Source: Chitinophagaceae bacterium
Lineage (GTDB): Bacteria > Bacteroidota > Bacteroidia > Chitinophagales > Chitinophagaceae
Direction: 5' to 3'
Assembly: GCA_947468255.1 (NCBI GenBank)
Contig: CANIMM010000017.1
Span: forward strand, 1-22,063
Length of the DNA stretch: 22,063 nucleotides
Under the pieces are notes generated by a model, which ran no database searches, was not told the origin of the DNA, and was given only the letters and a program-made list of their open reading frames with translations. Shown piece after piece: positions 13,579-21,884 of the stretch (its first letter is position 1; each line of letters starts with the position of its first letter). The position numbers and the translations under genes are program-made.

Positions 13579-14742
13579 TTAACATTGCTCCAATGCCTGT
13601 AAAATATCTGCTAGTATATCGTCTACATGCTCCAAACCAACAGAAATTCGGATCAACCCTGAGGTTATATTGGTAGCCAATCGCTCCTCCTCCGTTAACT
13701 TTGCATGGGTAGTACTAGCGGGATGAGAAGCAATGCTTCGAGTGTCTCCAAGATTGGCTGTAAGGGAAAGCATCTTGAGGCTATTTAAAAAAGTACGGCC
13801 ACTTTCAAGGCCGCCTACCAAATTGAAACACACAATTCCTCCCCCATTTTGCATTTGTTTGATGGCTATTTCATATTGAGGATGACTGGGCAAAAAGGGG
13901 TATTTCAAAAAACTGATTTTTGGATGATGTTGCAATGTGGTGGCAATATGCAAGGCATTTTTAGCATGCCTTTCCATTCGTACATCCAGCGTTTCGAGGC
14001 TCTTGCTCAAAACCCATGCACTAAAGGGCGACATGGCGGGTCCTGTACTCCTGCAAAAGGCAAAAATATCCTCTATCAACTCCTTTTTACCCACTACTAC
14101 ACCTCCCAAAACACGCCCCTGGCCATCGATCCACTTGGTAGCGGAATGTATTACCAGGTGCGCACCAAAATCGATTGGGCGTTGGCAAACTGGTGTAGCA
14201 AAACAATTATCAACATTTAAAATAAGATTGTACTTTTTAGCCAGTTTACTCAACTTCTCCAAGTCAATGATAGCCAATCCAGGGTTGGTAGGCGTTTCGA
14301 TATAAATCATTTTGGTATTGGGGCGGATGGCAGCCTCCCAATCATCTGGGTGATCGGCACTTACATAGCTATATTCGATACCATAATTGGGCAAATACTT
14401 TTTTATCATGGTATGGGTACTACCAAAAATGGAGTTACACGATAAAAGGTGGTCACCCTTTTTCAATAAGGCCATGAAGGAAGCAAAAATGGCACTCATA
14501 CCAGATGCAGTGGAACAGCCAGCCTCTGCCCCTTCAAGAGCCACCATTTTGTCCGTAAATTCCTGCACACTAGGATTACTAAAGCGGCTATAAATATTAT
14601 CATCCGTTTCATCCGCAAAAGCAGCGCGCATTTCTTCGGCATTGTCATAACAAAAACTACTGGTCAAAAACAAGGGGGTAGAATGTTCCATCTCATTGGT
14701 ACGATCAGTTTGTATGCGAATAGCCTGTGTAATTGGATTCAT
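13579..14742 (-). CDS. metZ: Homoserine-ester sulfhydrylase / cystathionine gamma-synthase family PLP enzyme
   Basis: A 387-residue PLP enzyme of the Cys/Met metabolism family (fold type I). The PLP lysine is Lys203 in HSATKWIDGQGR (199-210); YSRFSNP (51-57) supplies the phosphate-binding tyrosine and arginine from the partner subunit; SGMSA (80-84) and Asp178 in NVDNCFATP hold the cofactor; the C-terminal domain has GLIRISVGLEHVDD. The ATKWIDGQGR form is typical of O-succinylhomoserine sulfhydrylase (MetZ), but MetB and O-acetylhomoserine enzymes are close relatives. metX lies 780 bases away, divergent, so the natural substrate is probably O-acetylhomoserine, with sulfide or cysteine as the sulfur source. 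The gene symbol is therefore provisional. A hairpin sits in the leader about 70 bases before the start. No SAM riboswitch core was found. Confidence 0.82.
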   Translation of the reverse strand: MNPITQAIRIQTDRTNEMEHSTPLFLTSSFCYDNAEEMRAAFADETDDNIYSRFSNPSVQEFTDKMVALEGAEAGCSTASGMSAIFASFMALLKKGDHLLSCNSIFGSTHTMIKKYLPNYGIEYSYVSADHPDDWEAAIRPNTKMIYIETPTNPGLAIIDLEKLSKLAKKYNLILNVDNCFATPVCQRPIDFGAHLVIHSATKWIDGQGRVLGGVVVGKKELIEDIFAFCRSTGPAMSPFSAWVLSKSLETLDVRMERHAKNALHIATTLQHHPKISFLKYPFLPSHPQYEIAIKQMQNGGGIVCFNLVGGLESGRTFLNSLKMLSLTANLGDTRSIASHPASTTHAKLTEEERLATNITSGLIRISVGLEHVDDILADILQALEQC

Positions 14743-14812
14743 AATTGAAATATCGACCCCAATACTACCCTTCCCAAAATGCGGAATAGCTAGGATGGAG
14801 TGTTATATAATT

Positions 14813-14849
14813 GCTTCATTTTTCATTTCTTGTAAAGGGAAAATGAAGC
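14813..14849 (-). promoter_or_regulatory. Hairpin in the upstream region of the MetZ-type gene
   Basis: GCTTCATTTT (14813-14822) and AAAATGAAGC (14840-14849) are perfect inverted arms, extendable to 12 pairs with one G-T pair, around a 13-base loop. The hairpin lies 71 bases before the minus-strand ATG. On the plus strand it is followed by a TTTCTTT tract; on the minus strand no T-run follows. It may be a leader structure, an operator, or the end of the OsmC transcript. Confidence 0.4.
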
Positions 14850-15017
14850 GTTTCTTTAAAAAACTGTTTGCAATTTAAGTGCTAAAAATTGAAAAATACC
14901 GATTCACCTTATTTACAAAATGGGTTACTGCCCTTGATATATAAAAATGTTAGTATTTAAATCGAAAACGATCAATATTTTCAAAAACGCTCAATGATGC
15001 TCACTAAAAAATTTCAT

Positions 15018-15452
15018 TTAAGATGCTGCAACTTGGTTCACCCTTACCTCCCAGGTTAGATGCGTTCCTCCCCTACGCAGGGTTTCAGCTACAGAGCAGT
15101 ATTTATTCATAGATAGATCACAGGCTCGCTGCGCCTTATCCAGATCGATAGTACCGGTTAGCTCAAATACCAATTTTACATTTTCCCAGAGAGAGGGCTC
15201 TTTACCGGCTTCCCTTTCCCCTTCAATTTTCATCGAAAAATTTTCAATGGTCTGGCGCTGCTTTTGCAGAATCATCACGATATCAATACCGCTGCATCCT
15301 CCCATTCCCATCAGCAGTACCTGCATTGGGCGAATACCAAAATCCACCCCACCACTTTCAGCACTGGTATCCATTTTTAGCACATGTCCACTGGCATCGA
15401 TGGCTTCAAAGCCAAAATCTCCCGCCACCCGATTTAAACTTATTTTGATCAT
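15018..15452 (-). CDS. OsmC/Ohr-family protein
   Basis: A 144-residue cytoplasmic protein of the OsmC family. The two redox cysteines are Cys53 in MGMGGCSGIDIV (48-59) and Cys119 in NKYCSVAETL (116-125), the usual positions; RPMQVLLMG (41-49) is the dimer-core motif. It belongs to the short OsmC-like branch (YhfA type) and not to classic Ohr, which has the first cysteine within a GYAACF-type motif. Family members reduce organic hydroperoxides with dithiol help; for the YhfA branch the substrate is not established. The gene lies 275 bases upstream of the MetZ-type gene on the same strand and is divergent to metX across 69 bases, so co-regulation with sulfur metabolism is possible but not shown. 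Confidence 0.88.
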   Translation of the reverse strand: MIKISLNRVAGDFGFEAIDASGHVLKMDTSAESGGVDFGIRPMQVLLMGMGGCSGIDIVMILQKQRQTIENFSMKIEGEREAGKEPSLWENVKLVFELTGTIDLDKAQRACDLSMNKYCSVAETLRRGGTHLTWEVRVNQVAAS

Positions 15453-15467
15453 TTCTCAATATTTTTA

Positions 15468-15475
15468 CAAATATA
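15468..15475 (-). promoter_or_regulatory. Putative -7 box for the OsmC-family gene
   Basis: TATATTTG on the minus strand matches TAnnTTTG exactly, 15 bases before the ATG at 15452. It shares the 69-base divergent gap with the metX promoter. Confidence 0.45.
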
Positions 15476-15489
15476 AATGCTGCAAGCCT

Positions 15490-15497
15490 TTACTTTG
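15490..15497 (+). promoter_or_regulatory. Possible -7 box for metX
   Basis: TTACTTTG, one mismatch from TAnnTTTG, ends 24 bases before the ATG at 15522. The two divergent boxes are only 14 bases apart, so the promoters would overlap. Confidence 0.35.
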
Positions 15498-15521
15498 CAT
15501 TTTTACACGTATACTTACTGA

Positions 15522-16538
15522 ATGAACTTCTTTCATTATCCACATACAATAGCATTGGAAGGCGGTGAGTCACTGGCCGAGCTAACCATTGCCTATACCA
15601 CGTATGGGACAATGAATGCAGACAAATCGAATGTTGTATGGATCTGCCATGCCCTTACAGCCAATTCAGAGGCTGCAGACTGGTGGAATGGTGTTGTAGG
15701 ATCAGGTCATGCTATTGATCCCGAAAAGCACTTTATAGTTTGTGCCAATATCCTAGGCTCTTGTTATGGCACCACAGGTCCACTCAGTATTGATCCCGCT
15801 ACCCAAGCCCCTTATTACAGCAGCTTTCCACTGATTACCATCCGAGACATGGTGAAAGCGCATATCCTTTTACGAGCGCACTTAGGAATAGAAAAGATAT
15901 TTTTACTAATGGGTGGCAGCATGGGCGGCTATCAGGCAATGGAATGGAGCATCGTTGAAAACGACAGAATCGGACAGCTTTTTTTATTGGCTACCTCAGC
16001 AACCGAAAGTGCCTGGGGAATCGCCGTACACACTGCACAGCGACTGGCCATTGAGGCGGATCAAAGCTGGCAGTCGCCCTCAGCTGAGGCTGGAGCGAAA
16101 GGACTAAAAGCTGCAAGGGCTATAGGCATGCTCACCTACCGAAATTATAATATAATGGTAGCACAACAAGCAGATCCGGATGCTGAAAAGCTGGATCACT
16201 TTAAAGCCGCTTCCTATATTCAATACCAAGGGGGTAAATTGGTGCAACGCTTTAATGCTTTCAGCTACTGGTTACTTACCAAAAGCATGGATAGTCACCA
16301 TATTGGTAGAGGCAGAGGTGGAAATGCAGCACTGATTTTGAAAGATATTACACAAAAAACGCTCATTATTGGTATCAACAGTGATATTCTTTGTCCTGTA
16401 GCAGAGCAACAATTTTTGAACCGCCATATTCCCAATGCAAATTTGCTGGTGATTGATTCCAATTATGGACACGATGGCTTTATGGTAGAGTCTACCATTA
16501 TATCCCAACACCTTGCAAAGTGGATGGAACAAAAGTAA
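15522..16538 (+). CDS. metX: Homoserine O-acetyltransferase
   Basis: A 338-residue alpha/beta-hydrolase-fold enzyme that acylates homoserine, the entry step of methionine synthesis. The catalytic triad is Ser133 in MGGSMGGYQAMEW (130-142), Asp288 in GINSDIL (284-290) and His317 in YGHDGFMVE (315-323). Other family marks are ICHALTANS (41-49) in the first core strand, ILGSCYGTTGP (77-87) and the lid segment around NYNIMVAQ (208-215). Length is at the short end of the family (about 330-380). Acetyl-CoA is the usual donor, but some MetX proteins use succinyl-CoA, and I cannot exclude that. It is divergent to the OsmC gene and separated by it from the MetZ-type gene that would use its product. 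Confidence 0.93.
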   Translation: MNFFHYPHTIALEGGESLAELTIAYTTYGTMNADKSNVVWICHALTANSEAADWWNGVVGSGHAIDPEKHFIVCANILGSCYGTTGPLSIDPATQAPYYSSFPLITIRDMVKAHILLRAHLGIEKIFLLMGGSMGGYQAMEWSIVENDRIGQLFLLATSATESAWGIAVHTAQRLAIEADQSWQSPSAEAGAKGLKAARAIGMLTYRNYNIMVAQQADPDAEKLDHFKAASYIQYQGGKLVQRFNAFSYWLLTKSMDSHHIGRGRGGNAALILKDITQKTLIIGINSDILCPVAEQQFLNRHIPNANLLVIDSNYGHDGFMVESTIISQHLAKWMEQK

Positions 16539-16916
16539 ATTGGTTAAATCAAAAAATAATCTCCCCTGCTTATATAGCAATTAACACAGTCGATATACCC
16601 TCCCTTTCTTCAACAAACGATCCGATGACAAAAGACTGCAAACCTGCAGCAAAACAAATCGTTTATCAATCAACCGATATTCAAAAAATAACATACACTT
16701 GAATTTATTGACAATTCGGCTAACCCAACCATTAAAAAACTATTCATTTTCAACGCTAGCTCAATGATAATTTGGCCCGAATAATAAAAAATAGGTCCGC
16801 ATGATAAATAAACGGTAGGTATTGTGAACTTTTTTACTATATTTAAATTCTAATCCATATTGCCTTACCCGGCAATAAAGACAATTACCCTTACTTGCCA
16901 AACCCTTTAACAAAAA
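16539..16916. other. Gene-free stretch between metX and a small membrane protein gene
   Basis: AT-rich; no tRNA or riboswitch core seen. A 60-codon frame that starts inside metX and runs to about 16702 has no coding look. A small hairpin (TATTGCC, 16858-16864, with GGCAATA, 16871-16877) sits about 40 bases before the next ATG, and a TATATTTA box (one mismatch to TAnnTTTG) lies just upstream of it. Confidence 0.55.
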
Positions 16917-17264
16917 ATGAAAACCGAAACCCTTCCCCCCAATTCATTTGGTATTTTATTCAAACTTGATGGAAACATTTCTGATTTGAAATACCGCCTG
17001 TATCAATTTGCAACAACTGCCATGATTGGATTAATTTGTATCCTACTTCCCATATTCATTTATTCTATCTGGTTCATTTACATTCAAATCAATAATTTGA
17101 ATACCTCCCCACAACTGAATAATATTAACAGTTCTTTCAACACGGATACATTCAATATAAAAATATCAGCTATTGTTTTGTTACTGCTAGTTGTGACGGG
17201 TATTACCATATTCATTTTTTCCCTTTCTAACATCAGGAGGGAGTTAAACCGGTTGAGGAGTTAA
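16917..17264 (+). CDS. Small membrane protein with two predicted helices, unknown function
   Basis: A 115-residue protein with a charged N-terminus (1-30), a long hydrophobic helix (about 33-57), an asparagine- and serine-rich outer loop (58-80) and a second helix (about 82-103) followed by a basic tail (RRELNRLRS). Both ends are predicted to be cytoplasmic. I recognise no family. The asparagine-rich loop is low in complexity. The gene stands alone and faces the sensor kinase gene tail to tail across 52 bases. ATG at 16917 follows an A-rich stretch, as is common before starts in this phylum. It is probably a real gene because of its ordered hydrophobic layout, but it has no support beyond that. 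Confidence 0.6.
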   Translation: MKTETLPPNSFGILFKLDGNISDLKYRLYQFATTAMIGLICILLPIFIYSIWFIYIQINNLNTSPQLNNINSSFNTDTFNIKISAIVLLLLVVTGITIFIFSLSNIRRELNRLRS

Positions 17265-17316
17265 ATTTGACAGATAGAACTGGTGGTAAATAAATTGTGG
17301 TAATGCAATCACGGCT

Positions 17317-20157
17317 TTATATCCTCACTATCTCCAACTCGCACCTATACCCTATGTTGCAATGGATAGGTAACAGATTCCCATGGTAAAACAATTTTTT
17401 ACCGTAGGTGACGTTAAATATATCAATTCGTTCTTGTACAATTTTAATACCTACCCCTGTTCCCCCAAAAAAGGAGGATTTCCCATTGCCCTTTGTGTTT
17501 TCAATCCCTACAAAAAAACGTCCCTTTGACTGGCGAACATCTATCCACAGGTTCATTTTTTGGTATAAAACAGCATCATAACCGCCGTATTTAACTGCAT
17601 TTTCGACCAGCGGTTGCAAAATAAGTGGGGGTAATAAAAGGGGTGGCAGGGCATCAATTTGTTCATGCTGTATAAAATAATCAAACGGCTTGTCTACATT
17701 GGTTTGAGCCTGCTCCAACCTTAAATAACTCTCTATAAATTTCAATTCTTCAAATAAGGTAATCGTATTTTTATTGATATTATCCAGGTAATATCGATGG
17801 AGGTCTGCAAAATTATGGATAGCCTTAATCGCCCCTTCATTTTTGTTTTGCAACACCAGCAGATAAATCAGGTTAAGAGAATTAAAAATAAAGTGGGGAT
17901 TCAGGTTTTGTTTTAATAACTGCAAACGATTGGCCAAAATCAACCGTTCGTAACTTCTCTTATCCAAAATCAGTTTGAAAATTATAAAAAACAATAGCAT
18001 TCCAAATAAGCTTGCAAAAAGGTAGAACCAGGGATTTTTCAATAAAGCAACATCCACCGTAAGGTATTTATTGGGGACCAACCGCCCATTCAACCATACC
18101 TTCACTGTATAGCTTCCCTTTGGTAATCCAGTTGGTAAAATAAAGATCGTATCTAGTGTAAAAAAATCACCCTCCAAATGATTCCCCTTAAAAAATTGAA
18201 CCCTTTTTAAACAGTATTGCTGAAGCCAATAATCGGGTGATTGAAAAACCAAACTCAGGGGCGTATTTTCATATCGCCCTTCGGTTTGAACAATGGCAAC
18301 AGAAAGTCCTAAAACACCCGGACTGGCCGTTGGAATAAATATTTGCTCGATATAGTTATTCCTAAAAAAAAACAGCGATCTATCGTCAGAAATAGGTTTA
18401 ACCGCTTGACTAAAATTGCCTAGGTAATAATACCTTACGGGTCTGGCATCCTTCTTATCAAGCGAAAGCATGCCGGAAAGGTTTCCAACATACACCTCTT
18501 TATTAACAGTGACCAGCCATTGCGGGGAAAATGCAGGTAATTTACTCCGCAAATTGAAGCTCGCAGTAAGTTGAAGGGTAAAATTCTTCAAATTAATCAG
18601 GTAACAGCTAACGTTTCCAGCATTCAGCACCCACAAAGAATCGCCGCAAATGGTATAATCCTCAATAAACGAAATGGGTTTACTCAATAAGTGAGGAATA
18701 CTATCAAAATAATAAAAGCCACTCTGGGAGGAAAAATAAATCAAATTATTACGATAAGGATATGATTTAATTTGAACACAATTACCCCTTGACTCCAAAA
18801 ATGCTTTGGTAACCAGATTAACTGAACCAATCAAATCATTATACCTCGAAAACAAAAATATTGTATTATTATGAAGGTATAATTCAGCGGTGGCATTAAA
18901 AAAACCTACGCTCTTTTCTTCTTTTAAGAAGACTTTTCGGAAATTTTTAAACACTACCAATTTTCTTGAAGTAAGGATTATGGTAGTGTCATTTTTTTGG
19001 ATAACCGATTTTATAGGATCATTTGGTGGAGATATGAAAACAAAACTGGCTTTGTTCAGTGCGGGATCAACATTGATTACCCGATGGGAATTGTAGAGCA
19101 AATAGCCAGCTTTATTAGCCAAGAGCAGCTTATCATCCTCTTCCTGCCAGGCTTCAATATTGAAAGAGCTGGAAGCGTTGGGCCAAAAGAAAAGGCCCTT
19201 ATTAACCGTACCAATCCACAATCCCTTGTGGAGGGAATCCGCCTGAAGATCCCATGCAGAGAGTTCCTTGATACTTGCCCGACTATTTGTTGCCCCCAAT
19301 TCATATACATTACCCAACCTTTCATCCATAGGTTCAGCTGCTGCTATAAAAAGCTTGCCATCAACCGGTTCAATGTCCCAGATAGCACCAAATGCTGTTT
19401 TACCAACTTTCGACAATTTTCGATTTTGGACAATGGTTAATTTGGTATCCCCACCCAAGACAAGGATGCTGTCATTACTGTAAGCAGACAATAAATTGGG
19501 TTTTCCTTTATCAATCCCTTGAAAAGTTCTGTCAACTAAAAATGAATCATTGATGAGTTTCGTCAGCGAAGCAGTACCGATTCGATTGGCAACGCAACCA
19601 TATACCTGCTGATTGAACAATGCAAGGTCAGAAACAAAGCCTTGGGGCAAACCAAAATACAACTTCCTTAATTGCCAGTCATGCCCGGTGGGGCTGCAAT
19701 TGATCAATTTATAACTTTCTGCATTGGTGAGAATAAAATATTGATTGGCAATTTTTCGAATTTTACGAATCTGGTTAATTGCAACCGTATCAAAGTATTG
19801 AATAGGTTTACAATCAGGAAGCCGATAAATATATAGTCCCTGGTTGTGGGTTGCAATCAACAAGATGGAATCTGCGAAAAAAAGGTCCCAAACCATTGCA
19901 TTACCCAATCTTTGGATGATTGCTTTTAGTGCCGGCTTATTATCGGAAAAAATGTTCAATCCGGCATCCGTACCAACCCACAATCTATTTTGAGGATCTA
20001 ATTTTACCGTTCGGACGGAATTGGCCACCAGCGAGGAATTCATATCGATTTCGGGCTGCAGATAAATCGGCTGGCACTGCAATGTATTCAGCAATAAATG
20101 CAGCCCAAACAGTAGGACTATAAATTTTTTAATCCCGTTCGGGATACCGGTAAACAT
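17317..20157 (-). CDS. Propeller-type sensor histidine kinase of the LytS/YehU group
   Basis: A 946-residue inner-membrane sensor. A signal peptide (about 1-28) leads to a large periplasmic part: degenerate beta-propeller repeats including RLWVGTDAGLNIF (58-70) and GLWIGTVNKGLFFW (312-325), then a Y_Y_Y-like beta-sandwich (about 615-703, ending LPKGSYTVKVWLNG). One membrane helix (709-731) and a short coil precede the His_kinase domain (PF06580 type): phospho-acceptor His755 in NPHFIFNSLN (753-762), N-box VENAVKYG (851-858) and glycine box GGTGVGI (898-904). This kinase type pairs with LytTR regulators, and one is encoded directly upstream: the kinase start lies inside the last 40 bases of the regulator gene. 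Many Bacteroidota propeller sensors respond to glycans, but those are often hybrid proteins next to susCD genes; here neither applies, so the ligand is unknown. Confidence 0.93.
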   Translation of the reverse strand: MFTGIPNGIKKFIVLLFGLHLLLNTLQCQPIYLQPEIDMNSSLVANSVRTVKLDPQNRLWVGTDAGLNIFSDNKPALKAIIQRLGNAMVWDLFFADSILLIATHNQGLYIYRLPDCKPIQYFDTVAINQIRKIRKIANQYFILTNAESYKLINCSPTGHDWQLRKLYFGLPQGFVSDLALFNQQVYGCVANRIGTASLTKLINDSFLVDRTFQGIDKGKPNLLSAYSNDSILVLGGDTKLTIVQNRKLSKVGKTAFGAIWDIEPVDGKLFIAAAEPMDERLGNVYELGATNSRASIKELSAWDLQADSLHKGLWIGTVNKGLFFWPNASSSFNIEAWQEEDDKLLLANKAGYLLYNSHRVINVDPALNKASFVFISPPNDPIKSVIQKNDTTIILTSRKLVVFKNFRKVFLKEEKSVGFFNATAELYLHNNTIFLFSRYNDLIGSVNLVTKAFLESRGNCVQIKSYPYRNNLIYFSSQSGFYYFDSIPHLLSKPISFIEDYTICGDSLWVLNAGNVSCYLINLKNFTLQLTASFNLRSKLPAFSPQWLVTVNKEVYVGNLSGMLSLDKKDARPVRYYYLGNFSQAVKPISDDRSLFFFRNNYIEQIFIPTASPGVLGLSVAIVQTEGRYENTPLSLVFQSPDYWLQQYCLKRVQFFKGNHLEGDFFTLDTIFILPTGLPKGSYTVKVWLNGRLVPNKYLTVDVALLKNPWFYLFASLFGMLLFFIIFKLILDKRSYERLILANRLQLLKQNLNPHFIFNSLNLIYLLVLQNKNEGAIKAIHNFADLHRYYLDNINKNTITLFEELKFIESYLRLEQAQTNVDKPFDYFIQHEQIDALPPLLLPPLILQPLVENAVKYGGYDAVLYQKMNLWIDVRQSKGRFFVGIENTKGNGKSSFFGGTGVGIKIVQERIDIFNVTYGKKLFYHGNLLPIHCNIGYRCELEIVRI

Positions 20158-20783
20158 AGCTCATTTAATAAAAATAATTTCCTGTTGGTATGCCCCTTAA
20201 TAAAATCCCGATTAACGATGTAGGATTTGTGAATGCGAACAAAAGCATTACCCAAATCGGGCAATACAGATTTCAATGTACGGGAAGTGGTGAAACTTTC
20301 AGTGCTATTATAAAAAGTACAATAGGGCCCGTCTCCCTTTAAATAAATGATTTCTGATATTTTAAGCAGCTTGGTTAACCCCCTTTCCTTAATTTGAAGA
20401 TGGCCCAATTTGGCAATATCCGAATATTCACACAACAATCTATCCAAGCAATTGGATAGCTCTTCCACTTTGATAGGCTTCAATATATAATCAAATGCCT
20501 TGATACGCAAAGCACGGGTCACAAAATCAGAATAGGCAGTTACAAATATCACTTTGGTGGAGGAAGGGATGTACACTAACAGATCAAAGGCAGAGCTGCC
20601 ATTTAAATTGATATCAAGAAACAAAATGTCAAATTGATTGGCTATTAATTTTTCTTTTGCATCCTCAAATGAATTGGAAAAACTAAGTGAATCAATATTG
20701 GCCCAAAAGTACTTTTCAAGCAGGATTTTCAGGGAATTGCGTCCACTGTCTTCATCATCCGCAATAAGAATATTGAATTTCAT
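20118..20783 (-). CDS. LytTR-family response regulator
   Basis: A 221-residue regulator: receiver domain (about 1-120) with the acidic pair ADDED (8-12), phospho-acceptor Asp57 in ILFLDINLNG, TAYS and the conserved lysine in YILKPIKVEEL; then a LytTR DNA-binding domain (about 130-221) with IIYLKGDGPYCTFY, the S-RTLKSVLP segment and FVRIHKSYIVNRDFI. Phosphorylated by the sensor kinase encoded next, it would bind direct repeats in target promoters. The frame is open to an ATG at 20822, but MKFNILIADDED at 20783 is the standard receiver start, and a promoter-like box at 20820-20827 overlaps the upstream ATG. The 3' end overlaps the kinase gene by 40 bases, so the two are translated from one message. 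Confidence 0.94.
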   Translation of the reverse strand: MKFNILIADDEDSGRNSLKILLEKYFWANIDSLSFSNSFEDAKEKLIANQFDILFLDINLNGSSAFDLLVYIPSSTKVIFVTAYSDFVTRALRIKAFDYILKPIKVEELSNCLDRLLCEYSDIAKLGHLQIKERGLTKLLKISEIIYLKGDGPYCTFYNSTESFTTSRTLKSVLPDLGNAFVRIHKSYIVNRDFIKGHTNRKLFLLNELCLPVSRTGLKNL

Positions 20784-20819
20784 AGGTTTAAGGGTATACG
20801 GAAAAAAAAAGGTTCTTGC

Positions 20820-20827
20820 CAAACTAA
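20820..20827 (-). promoter_or_regulatory. Possible -7 box for the regulator-kinase operon
   Basis: TTAGTTTG on the minus strand, one mismatch from TAnnTTTG, gives a leader of about 30 bases before the ATG at 20783. Confidence 0.3.
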
Positions 20828-21034
20828 CAAAGAGATTAAAAATATACTCTTTAGCTGTTATGATAAAATCCGTTTACTAAAATACATAAATTTTTATTAA
20901 ATGACATTAAAACACCTCCGTTCGAATACTAACTGAAAAGAATAGACGAATTTGGCTAAAAAAAGGCCGTCCGATGAAAATAAATATTTATACTACGCTA
21001 AACAGTAGTAAAAAAAATTCCCTTTCGAAAAAGA

Positions 21035-21832
21035 TTAACCTTTGGTTTGAAAAGCTTTTTGGCGAAAATCTAAATTTTGAAAATAACTCAACCTGAGTAT
21101 GTGTAGGTTCCGGAATTTATTACCGGACGGCAATTGCTGAAAAAGATCAAGATACCCTAGCTGGATATTATTTCCCTCATTTATTTTGAATTTCAAACCA
21201 ACAAAAACTCTATTTTGGTCAAAATAATTGAATACAACTTGCTTACCAATATTAATAAATATTTCTTCACTTAAAATTAAGGACAACCTTTTCAGTATAG
21301 CTTCTTTTTTACTTAGTGGGAATTCTCCTAAAACATTATACCGAAATCGGAAATTAAAAGCATTATCTAGCGCAAGAGTAGAATCATTTATAAGCACCTT
21401 TCTAAATCTTTCCTCTAGTCTTAGCCTTTGAGTGATTTTTTTTAAAGAAAAGTTATTGCCAAATTGAATTTGCTGCCATGGACGATATTCAGGTTGAGTC
21501 ACAGTAATTTTTGAATTACCAGGAAAAATTGAGACATGTTGATATCCAGCAGCTAATTTGATAAAATCATTTACACTCCATGAAAGACCTACTAATACCA
21601 GATTTTGTGTCACTTTATTAATGGAATGATCTACTGAACGCAAAGTAGATTCAGCCATCAATTCCAATTTATTTCTCACTTTAAACTTACCAGAATAGGT
21701 GATCCAATACTGGCTGACAACATCCACCTTTTTTGTATCCTGAGCTTTGAGTGAAAGCGAAAAAAAGGATATAATAAAAAAGGATAATTTTATTTTCTTA
21801 AAAATTAAATTACAACTGAAAACAATTTTCAT
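21035..21832 (-). CDS. DUF2490 domain protein, probable outer-membrane beta-barrel
   Basis: A 265-residue exported protein. The signal peptide is long (hydrophobic 15-29, likely cleavage after SLKA at 30). The mature part begins with QYWITYSGKFKVRNKLELMA and continues with alternating strands rich in aromatic residues (LSWSVNDFIKLAAGYQHVSI, EYRPWQQIQFGNNF, RLRLEERFRK, NFRFRYNVLGEFPL, QNRVFVGLKFKI, NNIQLGYLDLFQQ, LHILRLSYF), the layout of the DUF2490 family, which I know as probable outer-membrane barrels of unknown function in Bacteroidota and Proteobacteria. The RLRLEER-R motif is characteristic. It is a lone gene 212 bases from the two-component pair on the same strand, so it might be a target of that system, which is a guess. 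An exact -7 box lies upstream. Confidence 0.88.
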   Translation of the reverse strand: MKIVFSCNLIFKKIKLSFFIISFFSLSLKAQDTKKVDVVSQYWITYSGKFKVRNKLELMAESTLRSVDHSINKVTQNLVLVGLSWSVNDFIKLAAGYQHVSIFPGNSKITVTQPEYRPWQQIQFGNNFSLKKITQRLRLEERFRKVLINDSTLALDNAFNFRFRYNVLGEFPLSKKEAILKRLSLILSEEIFINIGKQVVFNYFDQNRVFVGLKFKINEGNNIQLGYLDLFQQLPSGNKFRNLHILRLSYFQNLDFRQKAFQTKG

Positions 21833-21884
21833 TTTACTAATTGAAAAGCACTAAAGTAGTTGTTACTATAACTATTTTAATTTG

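Noticed and set aside
14743..15017. SAM riboswitch upstream of the MetZ-type gene
   Set aside because: No GGAGGGA...GATGAA-type SAM-I core and no convincing SAM-II pseudoknot pattern could be read on either strand.
15564..15573. GGTGAGTCAC inside metX, matching ten bases of the repeat core
   Set aside because: It codes for conserved-looking residues near the MetX N-terminus, is single and lacks 17-base phasing, so it is probably chance.
16520..16702. 60-codon frame starting inside the end of metX
   Set aside because: Starts within a firm gene in another frame, has no recognisable features and looks like translated non-coding DNA.
20784..20822. Longer start (ATG at 20822) for the LytTR regulator
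   Set aside because: The extra 13 residues have no place in the receiver fold, which begins at MKFNILIADDED, and a -7-like box overlaps the upstream ATG.
20920..20945. tRNA-like TTCGAAT segment
   Set aside because: The flanking bases do not form a T-arm stem, and no acceptor or anticodon arm can be drawn.
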